This document shows positions 42,221 through 51,283 of a stretch of DNA of 64,000 nucleotides, in pieces. The first letter of the stretch is position 1; each line of letters starts with the position of its first letter. Source of the DNA: Planctomycetota bacterium (GTDB lineage Bacteria > Planctomycetota > PLA2). Below the pieces are notes generated by a model that did not search any database, had not been told where the DNA came from, and worked only from the letters and a program-made list of their open reading frames with translations. Location of the stretch: assembly GCA_021776735.1 (NCBI GenBank), contig JAJFFH010000023.1, positions 22,101 to 86,100 on the forward strand. The letters are read 5' to 3'. The translations under genes and the position numbers were made by a program.

Positions 42221-44101
42221 CTACCGTGCTTCGACCGCCAGCCGGGGCCTGCCGACCGGCCAGGCGTGATGGTCTTGGCCCGAGTGGTCCGGGTGGATGC
42301 CGTGCACCGTGCGGTCGAAGTGCAGCAGCAGCAACGTGTCCTTGTCGCGGCGGTGCATGCGGGGCGGACCGAACGCGCGCTTGTAGCGCACCCCGCGGGA
42401 CAGGCGCACCTCGTCGATCGCGCCGCGAAAATGGTACGACGCGTGGCCGCGGCGGTTGGGGTCCGCGCCGATGTAGAGCGGCTGTTCGTTCGGGCGCCGA
42501 TCGCCGGGAATGGGCCGGTACGAATGCAACCGACCGTTTACAAACAGCCGCACGCGTCCGTCGCCGCACGACAGCGCGAGGTGCGTCCACTTCGTGCCGT
42601 CCCACGCCTTTGCAGCAGGGGACTCGACGTACCCGCCGCGCCGAAAACTCACGGTGGCGTACGGCAGCTTTTGTGCCGCACTCGACCACCAGAGCCCGAA
42701 CCCGCTCGACTCGGCCTTCGACACGATCGCTGCCTGGTCGGGCTGCGGTCCCGCGAGCCGCGCCCAGCACTCAAGCGTGAACGCTTCGCCGGGCGGCGGG
42801 AGATCCACCCGTAGCGCGCTTGCCCCATCGAGCACCAAGACCTTGTTGTTGCTCCTCTTGAGGGCGGGCGAGCCATCGAGCGTGGTGATACGGACGGCGA
42901 TGTCTCGGCGGTGCACGACCGGTTGCACGAGTCCGGACCGAAGCGGATGCCACAGCACGGCCCGGACGCGCACGACGGGGCGCGGCCCGCGAAACGGAGC
43001 CGCCCGGACCCGAAAAACCCTGGAAACATCGCCGTCCGTTCCTGTCTTCAGTCTTCCTCCGAGCAGGCGGGGCTCCACCGACCAGCCGCGAGGGGTTTCG
43101 ATCGACATCTCGTAGGCCAGCGGTGCGTCGTGCGGGTTCTTGAGTGTCACCGTGAATTCGGACGTCGCGTTCGCGTCGGGGCTGCACCTTGTGCGGCCCT
43201 TGACCTTGAGCCAGTGGCCGGAGCGCAGCGCGTTGAGCCGGTCGACTTCGCTGCCGTGCGCGAGGCCGCTGCCCAGGACCGCGCCGACGGGCAGGACGCT
43301 CATGCGAAAACCGTCGCGCGTCACCTTGATGTGGTTGAGGTGATGGAGGGCGGCCGGTGCTTTGAGGCCCGCCGCGGTGCCGCCGGTGACGGCGAGCGTG
43401 TAGTAGTGGATGCCGTCGCGCACGCCGTCGTCGCGATACACATGGATGTGGCCGCCGAAGACCGCCTTGACGCGCCCGCTCTTCTTGAGCACCGCGTGCA
43501 CCTTCGGCCAGTTCGTGCCCTGGTACGTCCAGCGCGGGTGGTGTAGGAACACAAACACCTGCTTCGCCCTGGTTTGCGCGAGGTCTTGCTCCAGCCACTC
43601 GAGTTGGGCCGGGCTCATGTTCTGGGTCTTGCGCGGATTGCGGAAGGCGAGTTTTTCGTCGGTGTACAAGACCACGAAGTGCGCCCACTTGTAGTCGAAC
43701 GAGTACCAGAGCGGCGCGAAGTGCTTCTGGTAGAGCCCGGCGTGGCCGGCCTTGCGCCATTTTCCGCGGCCATAGACGTCGTGGTTGCCCGCAACCGGAT
43801 ACCACGGCCGGTGGAGCCGGTTCATGACCGTCTTGTATTCGCGCGCTTGGCGCAGCCATGACGTCTGGTCGGCGTAGCCCTGCACGAGGTCGCCCACGGT
43901 CATCGTGAACTCGGGGTCGAGTTCGTTGGTTGCGCGCACCGCCTGCTCAAGAACGCGCACGCCCGAACCGCGGCCGCCGGTCCGGTCGCCGAAGACCACG
44001 AACGAGAACGAATCGCGGTCCGTGGGCGCGGCCGGGTCACCGGCGCGGGCGCCGACCGCGAGAAACAACACCAGCCAACGTGCGCGCACGGTTGTACTCA
44101 T
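42221..44101 (-). CDS. Exported metallophosphoesterase with a LamG-type domain
   Basis: The product has 626 residues from ATG 44101, chosen because it gives a signal peptide (WLVLFLAVGARAGD). Residues 30-270 form a calcineurin-like phosphoesterase with all metal motifs: FGDRTGG (D39), VGDLVQG (D71), GNHDVY (N106, H107, D108), FLHHPRW and GGHIHVY. A middle region of about 120 residues is beta-rich (an NEW3-like stretch, FTVTLKNPHDAPLAYEM). The C-terminal 190 residues are a concanavalin/LamG fold (FTLECWARL, WTHLALSCGDGRVRLFVNG, AIDEVRLSRG). It probably cleaves a phosphoester bound to a surface carbohydrate; the substrate is unknown. It starts 5 nt after the HEAT-protein gene. It contains 13-mers at 42890 and 43027. 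Confidence 0.8.
   Translation of the reverse strand: MSTTVRARWLVLFLAVGARAGDPAAPTDRDSFSFVVFGDRTGGRGSGVRVLEQAVRATNELDPEFTMTVGDLVQGYADQTSWLRQAREYKTVMNRLHRPWYPVAGNHDVYGRGKWRKAGHAGLYQKHFAPLWYSFDYKWAHFVVLYTDEKLAFRNPRKTQNMSPAQLEWLEQDLAQTRAKQVFVFLHHPRWTYQGTNWPKVHAVLKKSGRVKAVFGGHIHVYRDDGVRDGIHYYTLAVTGGTAAGLKAPAALHHLNHIKVTRDGFRMSVLPVGAVLGSGLAHGSEVDRLNALRSGHWLKVKGRTRCSPDANATSEFTVTLKNPHDAPLAYEMSIETPRGWSVEPRLLGGRLKTGTDGDVSRVFRVRAAPFRGPRPVVRVRAVLWHPLRSGLVQPVVHRRDIAVRITTLDGSPALKRSNNKVLVLDGASALRVDLPPPGEAFTLECWARLAGPQPDQAAIVSKAESSGFGLWWSSAAQKLPYATVSFRRGGYVESPAAKAWDGTKWTHLALSCGDGRVRLFVNGRLHSYRPIPGDRRPNEQPLYIGADPNRRGHASYHFRGAIDEVRLSRGVRYKRAFGPPRMHRRDKDTLLLLHFDRTVHGIHPDHSGQDHHAWPVGRPRLAVEAR
42890..42902 (+). repeat. 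13-mer ACGGACGGCGATG, exact copy
   Basis: Exact copy antisense to the phosphoesterase gene, read there as DIAVRI. Confidence 0.85.
43027..43039 (-). repeat. 13-mer ACGGACGGCGATG, exact copy
   Basis: Exact copy in the sense direction in the phosphoesterase gene, read as TDGDV, only 125 nt from the opposite-strand copy at 42890. The flank ACAGGA...TTTCC is shared with 26019. Confidence 0.85.
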
Positions 44102-44106
44102 AGAAG

Positions 44107-45357
44107 TCACCGATCGGACGTCGTCGCGGCAACCCACCGGCGCTGTCCGTCGGCCCCTTCGGTCGCTCGTTCGATCCGGCCATTGTAGTGCACCCGGAGC
44201 GTGAGCAGGCGTTGGGTCAGGTAGGTTTGGATCCCGTGCACGTTCGTTCCGATTTCCACGATGGACGACGACTCGGTGTGGGAGGTCTCGATGATCAGGA
44301 GCTTGTCCCCGTGCTGCCTGCGGAGCCCGTCCAGCTCGGGAATGGCTGCGGCGCTGCCGCGGACACGGCCGAGCGCGAGCCAGCGCGCCTTCTTGGGGAT
44401 CGTCGGGATCCGCACGAGACGCCGCCGCTGGCCCGGATCGTAGATGATGCCGGCGAACGAAGTCCGCACTCCTTTTCCGGCCGTCGCACTCTCGATGTCA
44501 TCGATGAGCTTTGCTACGAGCCGGCGCTGTTGGGCGTCGCGGCTGAGCAGGTATCGGCGGAGATGGGGGAGGGCCGGCGGGCCGAGGCGAAACAGCGCTT
44601 CGCAGCTCAGGCTCGCGTCGTGGCGCACGTTGTTGTTCTGAAGATGCTCGATCAGAAGTTCGGTGACCCGATCGACGTCCCATCGTCTTGCCGTCCTCGC
44701 GATGACGTAGGCCGCGAGGAACCGCTGCTGCCCGTCCCGTGACCACAGGGCGCGCAGGAGCGGAGCGGCGGCGGCGTCGATGTGGCGGGACAGGTAGTCC
44801 ACGCCCGCCATCGCGTTGTAGATGTACGGGCGCGCTCCCCGATCATCGGGAACATCGTCGTCACGGAGGCCCTCCACCGTCACTTCCAGGAGCCGGCTTG
44901 AAGGCCGGTCGCCTTCGATTCGCCGGAGGATTTCGGCCGCAAAGTGGCGCTGCTGCGCGTCCCTGGAACCGAGCGCGGCGTCGAGGGCGGGAATCGCGGC
45001 GCGCCCCATCCTGAGCAGCAGCGCCACCGCCCGCGTCGCGTTCTCCCGCTCGTCGTCGTCGGCGAGATCCCGGATGAGCGTCGCGACCGTTGCAGGCTCG
45101 GCAGGAGTCTCGCGTCTTGCGGGCGCCGGCCTCGATACGCGCTGAGTGTTCGTGATGGCGCCGGGGGCACGCGAGTCATCTTCGGCTGCCACGCGGCGGT
45201 TCGCCGCGTGCTTGGAGCCGCGCACGGTCAGCCGCGCTAGCCTCTGCGCCTCGCCTCGCGGCCACAGCACAGCCAGGAGTGCGGTCGCGACGATCACGGC
45301 CGCCATGGCCAGGCGGCGTCGCCGGTGCGAACGGGAAGAGCTGGGGTCGGTCTCCAT
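44107..45357 (-). CDS. Membrane-anchored HEAT-repeat protein
   Basis: The product has 416 residues from ATG 45357. A basic N-terminus precedes one membrane helix (LAMAAVIVATALLAVLW). An outer region of HEAT-like helical repeats follows, each marked by the phrase RDAQQR or RDGQQR (ALGSRDAQQRHFAAEILRRI, ALWSRDGQQRFLAAYVIA, YLLSRDAQQRRLVAKLID). The last 130 residues are of mixed fold (KLLIIETSHTESSSIVEIGT). No catalytic motif was seen. It shares a transcription unit with the downstream phosphoesterase (5-nt gap) and may bind a partner protein in the periplasm. Confidence 0.65.
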   Translation of the reverse strand: METDPSSSRSHRRRRLAMAAVIVATALLAVLWPRGEAQRLARLTVRGSKHAANRRVAAEDDSRAPGAITNTQRVSRPAPARRETPAEPATVATLIRDLADDDERENATRAVALLLRMGRAAIPALDAALGSRDAQQRHFAAEILRRIEGDRPSSRLLEVTVEGLRDDDVPDDRGARPYIYNAMAGVDYLSRHIDAAAAPLLRALWSRDGQQRFLAAYVIARTARRWDVDRVTELLIEHLQNNNVRHDASLSCEALFRLGPPALPHLRRYLLSRDAQQRRLVAKLIDDIESATAGKGVRTSFAGIIYDPGQRRRLVRIPTIPKKARWLALGRVRGSAAAIPELDGLRRQHGDKLLIIETSHTESSSIVEIGTNVHGIQTYLTQRLLTLRVHYNGRIERATEGADGQRRWVAATTSDR

Positions 45358-45426
45358 CTGGATGGCGAGCCCGCATCATCGCCGCCGGGTCCGACTCGAA
45401 GCGTTGGTCTGCGCGCGGCCGCGCTC

Positions 45427-46257
45427 TCAGTCGGTTCGCTGATAGACGCCGAGCAGGCAGTTCTCGGGGTAGCGCAGACCAACCGATTTGAACATGCGCC
45501 ATGCGCCGAGTTCGACGTAGTTGAGCACCTTGAACCCCCCGAACACGCTGAGGTCATCCACATGCGTGAAGTAGCGTTCCTCAAAGCCTCCGTCGGCGAA
45601 CTGCTTTTTGAGGGTGCGGCGGGTGTTCATCCTGTAGGCGGTCGGAAAGGTGTCCTCTTCCTCGCCGCCCCAGAAGAGCTTTTTCACCGGGTGGTGCAGC
45701 TTGAACGGCGTGATGCGGGAGGCGAGCGTCACCGGCGAACGGCGGTTGACCGTGAAGACGACCACTTTCGCATGCGGCTTGGTGAGCCGCTTGAGCGCCC
45801 CGACAACGCGTTCGGGCTGCGTGACGTGCTCGGCCACCATGCGCAGCGTGAGGATATCGAAGCGGTGGTCCGTTTCGTAGTCCTCGATCAGGCACTGCGC
45901 GCATTCGGTCAAAAACGGGTTCGCGAGAACATTGGCGCTCGGATCGACCCCGACCATCAGCCCGGCCCTCTGCGACAGCTCGTGAGCGAGCTTGGGGTTG
46001 TCGGGAAACGGGCTCGATCCGCCCCCGATGTCGAGCCATGCGCAGCCGTCCGTGACGCAGCGCCGTACGACGGCTTCGTAGTAGTCGGCCGGCTGGTAGT
46101 ACCCGAACTTGAGCCGGCGCCGCGGTCCCCATCCGGTCTTCTCGGGATCGCCGTACTTGATCCTGAACAGGCTCTTCAGGTCGTCCTGGGTGACCTCGAA
46201 GCCCCCGCCGACGGGCGCACCCCCGGCCGGGTCCGGCAAGCTACCAACACTCTCCAT
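45427..46257 (-). CDS. Class I SAM-dependent methyltransferase
   Basis: The product has 276 residues from ATG 46257 (ATG 46278 is an alternative). Motif I is CAWLDIGGGSSPFPD, followed by an acidic strand end (LMVGVDPSANV), FDILTLRMVAEHVTQPERVV (motif post-I/II) and KVVVFTVNRRSP. The C-terminal part has GFEERYFTHVDDLSVFGGF. It belongs to the UbiE/type-11 group that methylates small molecules or lipid-linked sugars; the substrate cannot be read from the context. It is divergent from ECF fusion 3 across 86 nt. Confidence 0.75.
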   Translation of the reverse strand: MESVGSLPDPAGGAPVGGGFEVTQDDLKSLFRIKYGDPEKTGWGPRRRLKFGYYQPADYYEAVVRRCVTDGCAWLDIGGGSSPFPDNPKLAHELSQRAGLMVGVDPSANVLANPFLTECAQCLIEDYETDHRFDILTLRMVAEHVTQPERVVGALKRLTKPHAKVVVFTVNRRSPVTLASRITPFKLHHPVKKLFWGGEEEDTFPTAYRMNTRRTLKKQFADGGFEERYFTHVDDLSVFGGFKVLNYVELGAWRMFKSVGLRYPENCLLGVYQRTD

Positions 46258-46343
46258 GGCGGCGAACAGTACCATTCTGAGATAGGGGCGCTCGGATTTT
46301 GCAGCTTTTACGGACCCGTCCGCCCATTCCGTGAATCGATTCG

Positions 46344-49300
46344 ATGAAGCGTGGGCTCCTTCCTTCCAAGATGACCGCGGACCGGATTGACTCGGCCTCG
46401 CTCCTGAAACACCGCGCCTTCGTGCGCGCCGTGGCGCGCCGACTCCTCTCCGACCCCAACCTGGTCGATGACGTCGAGCAGCAGACGTGGATGGCCGCCC
46501 TGGAAAAGCCGCCGCGCGATCGCCAAGCGCTGGGTGCATGGCTCGGCCAAGTCGCCCGCCGCCTGTCTCTGCGCACCCTGCGCGACCGCGCCCGCCGCCG
46601 CACACGCGAGCGCCGCGGCCCTCCGCCGTCCCGCCCGCCGTCGCCCGACGAACTGGCCGACACCCTCGCGTGGCAACAACGCGTCGTCGCCGAAGTGCTC
46701 GCCCTGTCGCCCGAACACCGCGCCGTCATCCTCCTTCGCTTCTACGAGGACCTGCCCCCGCGCGAGTCCGCGCGCCGCCTCGGCATTCCGGTCAACACGG
46801 TCCGCACGCGCACGCGCCGCGCCGTCGAGCAGCTCCGCCGCCGCCTCGACGACGGCTCGGGCCGCACGACATGGACCGCCGGCCTGCTGCCGCTCTTGCG
46901 CCGCCCGCTTCCCGTAACCGGGGGCCTGCTGACCGGAGTCGTGCTGATGGGAACCAAAGTCAAACTCGCCGCCGCCGCGCTGCTCATCGTGCTCGTCGCG
47001 TGGCAGTTCATGGGCAGCCGGGAGCGCGTCGAACGCCGCGCCGAACCGGAAACACGCACCTCAAAGACATCGCCGTCCGTTCCTGCCGCCGCGAAGTCCT
47101 GTCTCCTCAAGGGACGGGTGGTCAACGGGAAGGGACGAGTCCTGATAAAGCTGACGGACGGCGATGTCGTTGAGATGGGCGCGGGAGAGACGTTTTCGTT
47201 CGAGCGCGCCGAACCGGGGCGCTCGGTTTTGCAGGCGCGCGATGAAGCCGGGGCGCAGGCGCAGCTCGCGGTCGAGTTCGTCCACGGCGAGCGCGACCTC
47301 GGCGCGATCACGCTCATGCGCAGCGTCGACGTCGCGGGCGTTGTTTTGGCGCCCGACGGGAGTCCCGCGGCGCGTGCGCTGGTCGAGGCGTGGGCGGCGC
47401 CGGTCATGTTGCGCAACGTGCTGACGTGGGATGATCCGTTGCGGGCACTGCGTGCGGCGCAGGCGCCGGGGCCGGTTCTGGGGTCGGTCTGGACAGACGG
47501 GTCGGGCCGCTTTGCGTTGCCGTTGGCGCGCGGGGGGGAGTTGGTCTTGCGGGCGCGCAAGGGCGATGTGGTTTCGCCGGCGCTCACGGCACTCGACTAT
47601 TCGCGGGACACGGGGACGATCGTGTTGCGACTCGCGCGGGGTGCGCGCGCGTCCGGGCGGGTCGTGGATGTTTCCGGCCGGCCCGTACGCGACGCCGTCG
47701 TGCAGCTCTTCGCCGCGCCGCGGACCATGACTTACCGGTTCGAGGGGCCGGCGCTCGCCGCCGCCGTCCGCACGCCGGCCGTTCGCACCGACGCGTCGGG
47801 GCGCTTCGTGCTCCCTGCGGTCCCGCCCGGCCACTACGCCGTGGCTGTTCGCCATGAGCGTTTTGTGCCGGCGTGGCGGTCGTGGGTGGCGGTGCCGGGG
47901 GCGCGCTTGTCGTTTCGGCTCGCGCCGGGGCAGACTCTGACCGGACTCGTGACCGTTGGTGGCGAGCCCGCGCCGGGGACGCGGCTGTTGCTGGTGCCGC
48001 GCGATCAGACGCTGCTTGCCCAGGAGACCGTGGCGTCCGCGGACGGCCGGTTCTCGTTTTCGCGCGTGCCGCTCGGTGCGCCGTTTCACCTGTTCGCGCA
48101 GGGGCCGCTCGGCACAGCACTGCTCCAGAACGTGACGGGAGTCTTGGGCGAACCGTTGTTGGTGAAGCTCGATGCAGGGCGCGCGATTTCCGGGCGGGTG
48201 CTCGATGCCGAAGGCCGTCCCGTGGCGGGCTATCGCGTGCAGGCTTGGGAGTTCAAGGTGCACACGTCGCGGGCGGCCTACGTGCGCGGGTATCGCGAGA
48301 CCGTGACCGACACGGACGGTCGTTTTTCGCTGGGCGGCGTCTCCTCGCGGCGACCGGTGTTTCTGAACGGCCGGGGAAACCGGGATTGGACGAACGTCGG
48401 CTACTCGGCCGATCCGAACGAGAACAACGTCGATCTGCACACGCAGCGGACGCGGTTGACTCCCGGGCGGGTCATCGATGCGCAGGGACGGCCGGTCGCC
48501 GGCGCCGAGATCTACCACGCGTACGATGGCCAGGGACGTGACGATCCCGCGCTGCACCGCGAGCGCGCGTTTACGGACGCGGCCGGACGCTTCTTGCTCG
48601 GCGGCATCGATCCGCGCTACGCGACGGGAAGCGTAGCCGCGCGCAAGGCCGGTTTTGCGCCGGCGCGTTCCCTGCGCCTGCAGCACGACACGAAAGAGGT
48701 CGAGATCAAGCTTGTCCGCGGTCGCCGGTTGGCCGGGACCGTGCGCGACGTGGACGGGGCACCGGTAGCCCACGCGCACGTCTCGCTGCAGACGAAACGG
48801 CGTTCGGTTCTGGAGACGTTTACGGACGGCGAAGGGCGCTACGTGTTCGTCTGGGACGGTGGGGAGTTCGAGTTTCTTGTCCACCGGCCCGGTTTCCTGC
48901 TGCGCCGTTCGCGCGCGACGGACGTGGTCTTGAAGCGCAGCCACCGGCGCAGCGGACGCGTTGTGGCGCCGGACGGAACGCCGGTCGTGGCGGCGCGGGT
49001 GTCTCCGGGGGGAAGCGTCGCGTTTTCGGGTCCGGACGGCCGCTTTGAGCTCGACGGCGTCCCCGCGCGCGGCAAGGTGCAGGTCGTAGCCCCTGGTTTC
49101 GCGACCCGGAACGTGACTCTCGACCGGGACGGGATCGACATCGTGCTGGCCCCTGGCCGTGCGATCGCGGGACATGTCTTTCTGGCGAACAAGGAGCCGG
49201 CGGTGGGTCGCGTTGTGATGGTGTTTGACGGCAAGGTCTCGCGAGGGGCGGGCGTGCGAGCGGATGGGAGCTTTCGCATCGAGGGCCTGCCCGAGGGGCG

Positions 49301-49919
49301 CTACACGGTGTCTGTCGCCATGGCCGGATACGAACCGCGGCGCAACGTGGCGACCGGCTCGACGGGTCTCGTGTTTCAACCGGCGCCGCCCGGCACTCTG
49401 TCGGGCCTGATCCTGGATTCCGCCGGCCGGGGCATCGCGGGAGTGACCGTGCGGCTCCTCGCGGACGGCGGCTCGCCGATGTTTCTGGGCAGTCGCCACA
49501 CGGACGACGCCGGCAAATTCGTGTTCGACGGCGTACGCGGCACGAAGTTCCTCGTGTACGCCGATTGGCCGGGCCACGCCACGAAGCCAGCCAAGGTCGA
49601 AGGCGAGCGCCGCACCGTGACGATTGTCTTCGGGCTGGGAGGGCGAACCATCTCGGGCCGGGTACAGCGAACGGACGGCTCGGCTCGCCATAGCCCTGGA
49701 GGGGCGACGGCGGGCGATATTCCCGGCGGCTTGCGCGTGTACGTCGAAGGCGCAAAGAGCGAGGGGGTTGCGAAGGTCGCCCCCGATGGAACGTTCACGA
49801 TCACAGGCCTCGAGCCGGGCAGGTATCGCGTGTACGCCACGTCGGCCCCGGGCCTGCACACCAGACAGGAGGGAGTGGCTGCCGGCACGGCCAACGTCGT
49901 GCTCAAGCTCAGGCGCTGA
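46344..49919 (+). CDS. Membrane-tethered ECF sigma factor with carboxypeptidase-regulatory-like repeats (fusion 3)
   Basis: The product has 1191 residues from ATG 46344. The sigma part is of a different subgroup from fusions 1 and 2: region 2 HRAFVRAVARRLLSDPNLVD, DDVEQQTWMAALEK, and region 4 LSPEHRAVILLRFYEDLPPR, RRLGIPVNTVRTRTRRAVEQ. A membrane helix (VKLAAAALLIVLVAWQF) leads to about 970 outer residues with roughly eleven regulatory-like Ig repeats (GRVVDVSGRPVRDAVV, GRVLDAEGRPVAGYRV, GRVIDAQGRPVAGAEI, GTVRDVDGAPVAHAHV, GLILDSAGRGIAGVTV). It lacks the promoter motif of fusions 1 and 2. Two 13-mers of opposite orientation (47068, 47154) lie just outside the helix-coding region. Confidence 0.8.
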   Translation: MKRGLLPSKMTADRIDSASLLKHRAFVRAVARRLLSDPNLVDDVEQQTWMAALEKPPRDRQALGAWLGQVARRLSLRTLRDRARRRTRERRGPPPSRPPSPDELADTLAWQQRVVAEVLALSPEHRAVILLRFYEDLPPRESARRLGIPVNTVRTRTRRAVEQLRRRLDDGSGRTTWTAGLLPLLRRPLPVTGGLLTGVVLMGTKVKLAAAALLIVLVAWQFMGSRERVERRAEPETRTSKTSPSVPAAAKSCLLKGRVVNGKGRVLIKLTDGDVVEMGAGETFSFERAEPGRSVLQARDEAGAQAQLAVEFVHGERDLGAITLMRSVDVAGVVLAPDGSPAARALVEAWAAPVMLRNVLTWDDPLRALRAAQAPGPVLGSVWTDGSGRFALPLARGGELVLRARKGDVVSPALTALDYSRDTGTIVLRLARGARASGRVVDVSGRPVRDAVVQLFAAPRTMTYRFEGPALAAAVRTPAVRTDASGRFVLPAVPPGHYAVAVRHERFVPAWRSWVAVPGARLSFRLAPGQTLTGLVTVGGEPAPGTRLLLVPRDQTLLAQETVASADGRFSFSRVPLGAPFHLFAQGPLGTALLQNVTGVLGEPLLVKLDAGRAISGRVLDAEGRPVAGYRVQAWEFKVHTSRAAYVRGYRETVTDTDGRFSLGGVSSRRPVFLNGRGNRDWTNVGYSADPNENNVDLHTQRTRLTPGRVIDAQGRPVAGAEIYHAYDGQGRDDPALHRERAFTDAAGRFLLGGIDPRYATGSVAARKAGFAPARSLRLQHDTKEVEIKLVRGRRLAGTVRDVDGAPVAHAHVSLQTKRRSVLETFTDGEGRYVFVWDGGEFEFLVHRPGFLLRRSRATDVVLKRSHRRSGRVVAPDGTPVVAARVSPGGSVAFSGPDGRFELDGVPARGKVQVVAPGFATRNVTLDRDGIDIVLAPGRAIAGHVFLANKEPAVGRVVMVFDGKVSRGAGVRADGSFRIEGLPEGRYTVSVAMAGYEPRRNVATGSTGLVFQPAPPGTLSGLILDSAGRGIAGVTVRLLADGGSPMFLGSRHTDDAGKFVFDGVRGTKFLVYADWPGHATKPAKVEGERRTVTIVFGLGGRTISGRVQRTDGSARHSPGGATAGDIPGGLRVYVEGAKSEGVAKVAPDGTFTITGLEPGRYRVYATSAPGLHTRQEGVAAGTANVVLKLRR
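47068..47080 (-). repeat. 13-mer ACGGACGGCGATG, exact copy
   Basis: Exact copy antisense in ECF fusion 3, read as SPSVP. The flank GGCAGGA is close to that at 43027. Confidence 0.85.
47154..47166 (+). repeat. 13-mer ACGGACGGCGATG, exact copy
   Basis: Exact copy in the sense direction, read as TDGDV, 73 nt from the opposite-strand copy at 47068. Flank AAGCTG. Confidence 0.85.
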
Positions 49920-50268
49920 AGAGGGGGACACGTGACCAGGGGAATCCGCCAAAAAATCACCCGCCCGTCCCGCACTCCCTCACCGGTTCGCGGTTCCCCC
50001 GCGAAGCGGAAGGCGCCTCCGCACGCGAGGCCTCAACGGCGTCAGCCGTTGAGCCAGAAGACATGGCTTAGCGGTTCCACCGCTAAGCGTGAGCCGTTGA
50101 AGCCAAAGACCCTGGCACCGTCCGCCCCCGAGTTCACCGGTTCGCGGTTCCCCCGCGAAGCGGGTGGGCCGTTCGAACGCGAGGCTCTCAACGGCGTCAG
50201 CCGTTGAAGCCAAAAAGCACTTGCCGGTCCGCATTTCTTCATCGCTTAGCGGTTCCTCCGCCAAGCGA
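49920..50268. other. 349-nt gap filled by hairpin repeats
   Basis: No gene is seen. Almost all of it is the REP-like mosaic described at 49981-50269. Confidence 0.6.
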
Positions 50269-50269
50269 T
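49981..50269. repeat. REP-like mosaic, two units
   Basis: Unit 1: TTCGCGG/CCGCGAA (49987-50005), TCAACGGC-GTCA-GCCGTTGA (50033-50052), CTTAGCGGT-TCC-ACCGCTAAG (50067-50087). Unit 2: TTCGCGG/CCGCGAA (50141-50159), TCAACGGC-GTCA-GCCGTTGA (50188-50207), and a 12-bp stem with one mismatch, ATCGCTTAGCGG/CCGCCAAGCGAT (50241-50269), whose last base begins the nucleotidyltransferase stop codon. Confidence 0.85.
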
Positions 50270-50982
50270 CAACCTCCCACGCTCTCGCGCGGCCACTCCC
50301 ATTCGAAGAATCCACAGGTGCCGATCGTCTTGTCCGCCAGCTCGAGTGCCGCGTCCCAGTCGCCGTCGTCCAGCCAGAGCCGTGCCAGCGCGGCGACGTC
50401 GTCGTCCAGCACGTCGAGCAGATCCTTGTCGCGTGGCTGCCAGCGGCCGCTGTTCCAGAGCGAGTATTCGAGCATGGCATCGACCGCACGGTTCATGAGC
50501 CGCCGCGCGGCGACCGGATCGGTCTGCCGTCGGTCCGTGGCGTCTTCGCAGCGGCATGCGGCCAGATAGCGCTTGAGGGCAAGCGATTCCGGGTCGAGTG
50601 CGGGCACCTTGGCCAAACGATCGCGCGCGTCCAGCCGCAGCGCGGGGACGATCTTGTCGTCTTCGAACAGCACATGGCCCGTGGCCAGCATGTGTGCGGT
50701 GATCAGCCGCCCGGACTCCTCCTCATCGGCCATGTATCGCCGAATCTGCCCGGGAGGGTTCACGAAGATCTCCGCCGGAACGCCCGCGAACCGCTTCTGG
50801 ATGCGCTGCCGCCACGGGGCGGCGTGGACGACGTACAGATCGAGATCGCTGGAAGCATCACCCTCGCCCCGAGTGATCGATCCACATGCGAGCACCCCGA
50901 GCGGTTCGGTGCGCGCTCGAATGAACGTGAGGGCCTGTTCGAGCGCGTCGTCGAACGGAGGATCGAGATTCGGCAGGTTCAT
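50269..50982 (-). CDS. MNT/ANT-type nucleotidyltransferase-domain protein
   Basis: The product has 237 residues. The nucleotidyltransferase motif is clear: LACGSITRGEGDASSDLDLY (G34-S35 ... D46, D48), followed by AEIFVNPPGQIRRYM with a later strand. The C-terminal 130 residues are helical (LKRYLAACRCEDATD, RRLMNRAVDAMLEYSLWNSG), like the HEPN-type helical partner fused in kanamycin-nucleotidyltransferase-like proteins. It could transfer a nucleotide to an antibiotic, protein or RNA. No separate HEPN or toxin gene is adjacent, so a two-gene toxin-antitoxin pair is not supported. Confidence 0.7.
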   Translation of the reverse strand: MNLPNLDPPFDDALEQALTFIRARTEPLGVLACGSITRGEGDASSDLDLYVVHAAPWRQRIQKRFAGVPAEIFVNPPGQIRRYMADEEESGRLITAHMLATGHVLFEDDKIVPALRLDARDRLAKVPALDPESLALKRYLAACRCEDATDRRQTDPVAARRLMNRAVDAMLEYSLWNSGRWQPRDKDLLDVLDDDVAALARLWLDDGDWDAALELADKTIGTCGFFEWEWPRESVGG

Positions 50983-51283
50983 GGCGAGTTCGCTTCCTGT
51001 CGTGGACCAGCGTATGGAGCACCAGTACTACCGGTCAACAATGCGTGCGGTTCGATCTGCGCACGAGGCGCGTGCCCAGCATGGCTTCGCGGTTCCTCTG
51101 CTCAAGGACTGCTACCGAACAGCAGGATCAAGACGAGAGCACGCACGCGCCTGGTCATGACATCGCGCCGTAACTGGCCTCCCCGCGGTCCGGCTCGGAG
51201 GCGTGGTAAGCTCTGTTTTCCGCTGCACACAACGACCGCAGACGCGCCACGCACACCTCGGGAGCATGCCTCAGGAGCACTAT
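50983..51283. other. 301-nt gap
   Basis: I see no gene, repeat or 13-mer here. It holds the start region of the minus-strand nucleotidyltransferase gene and the promoter region of the plus-strand gene at 51284. Confidence 0.5.

Noticed and set aside
47061..49952. 963-codon minus-strand frame opposite ECF fusion 3
   Set aside because: Same reason: shadow without recognisable domains.
17098..50269. Hairpin mosaics as CRISPR repeats
   Set aside because: No regular spacers and no cas genes; the units are mosaics of different hairpins at gene ends.
50269..50982. Two-gene HEPN/MNT toxin-antitoxin system
   Set aside because: Only one gene is present, with the helical part fused; no separate toxin or antitoxin is adjacent.
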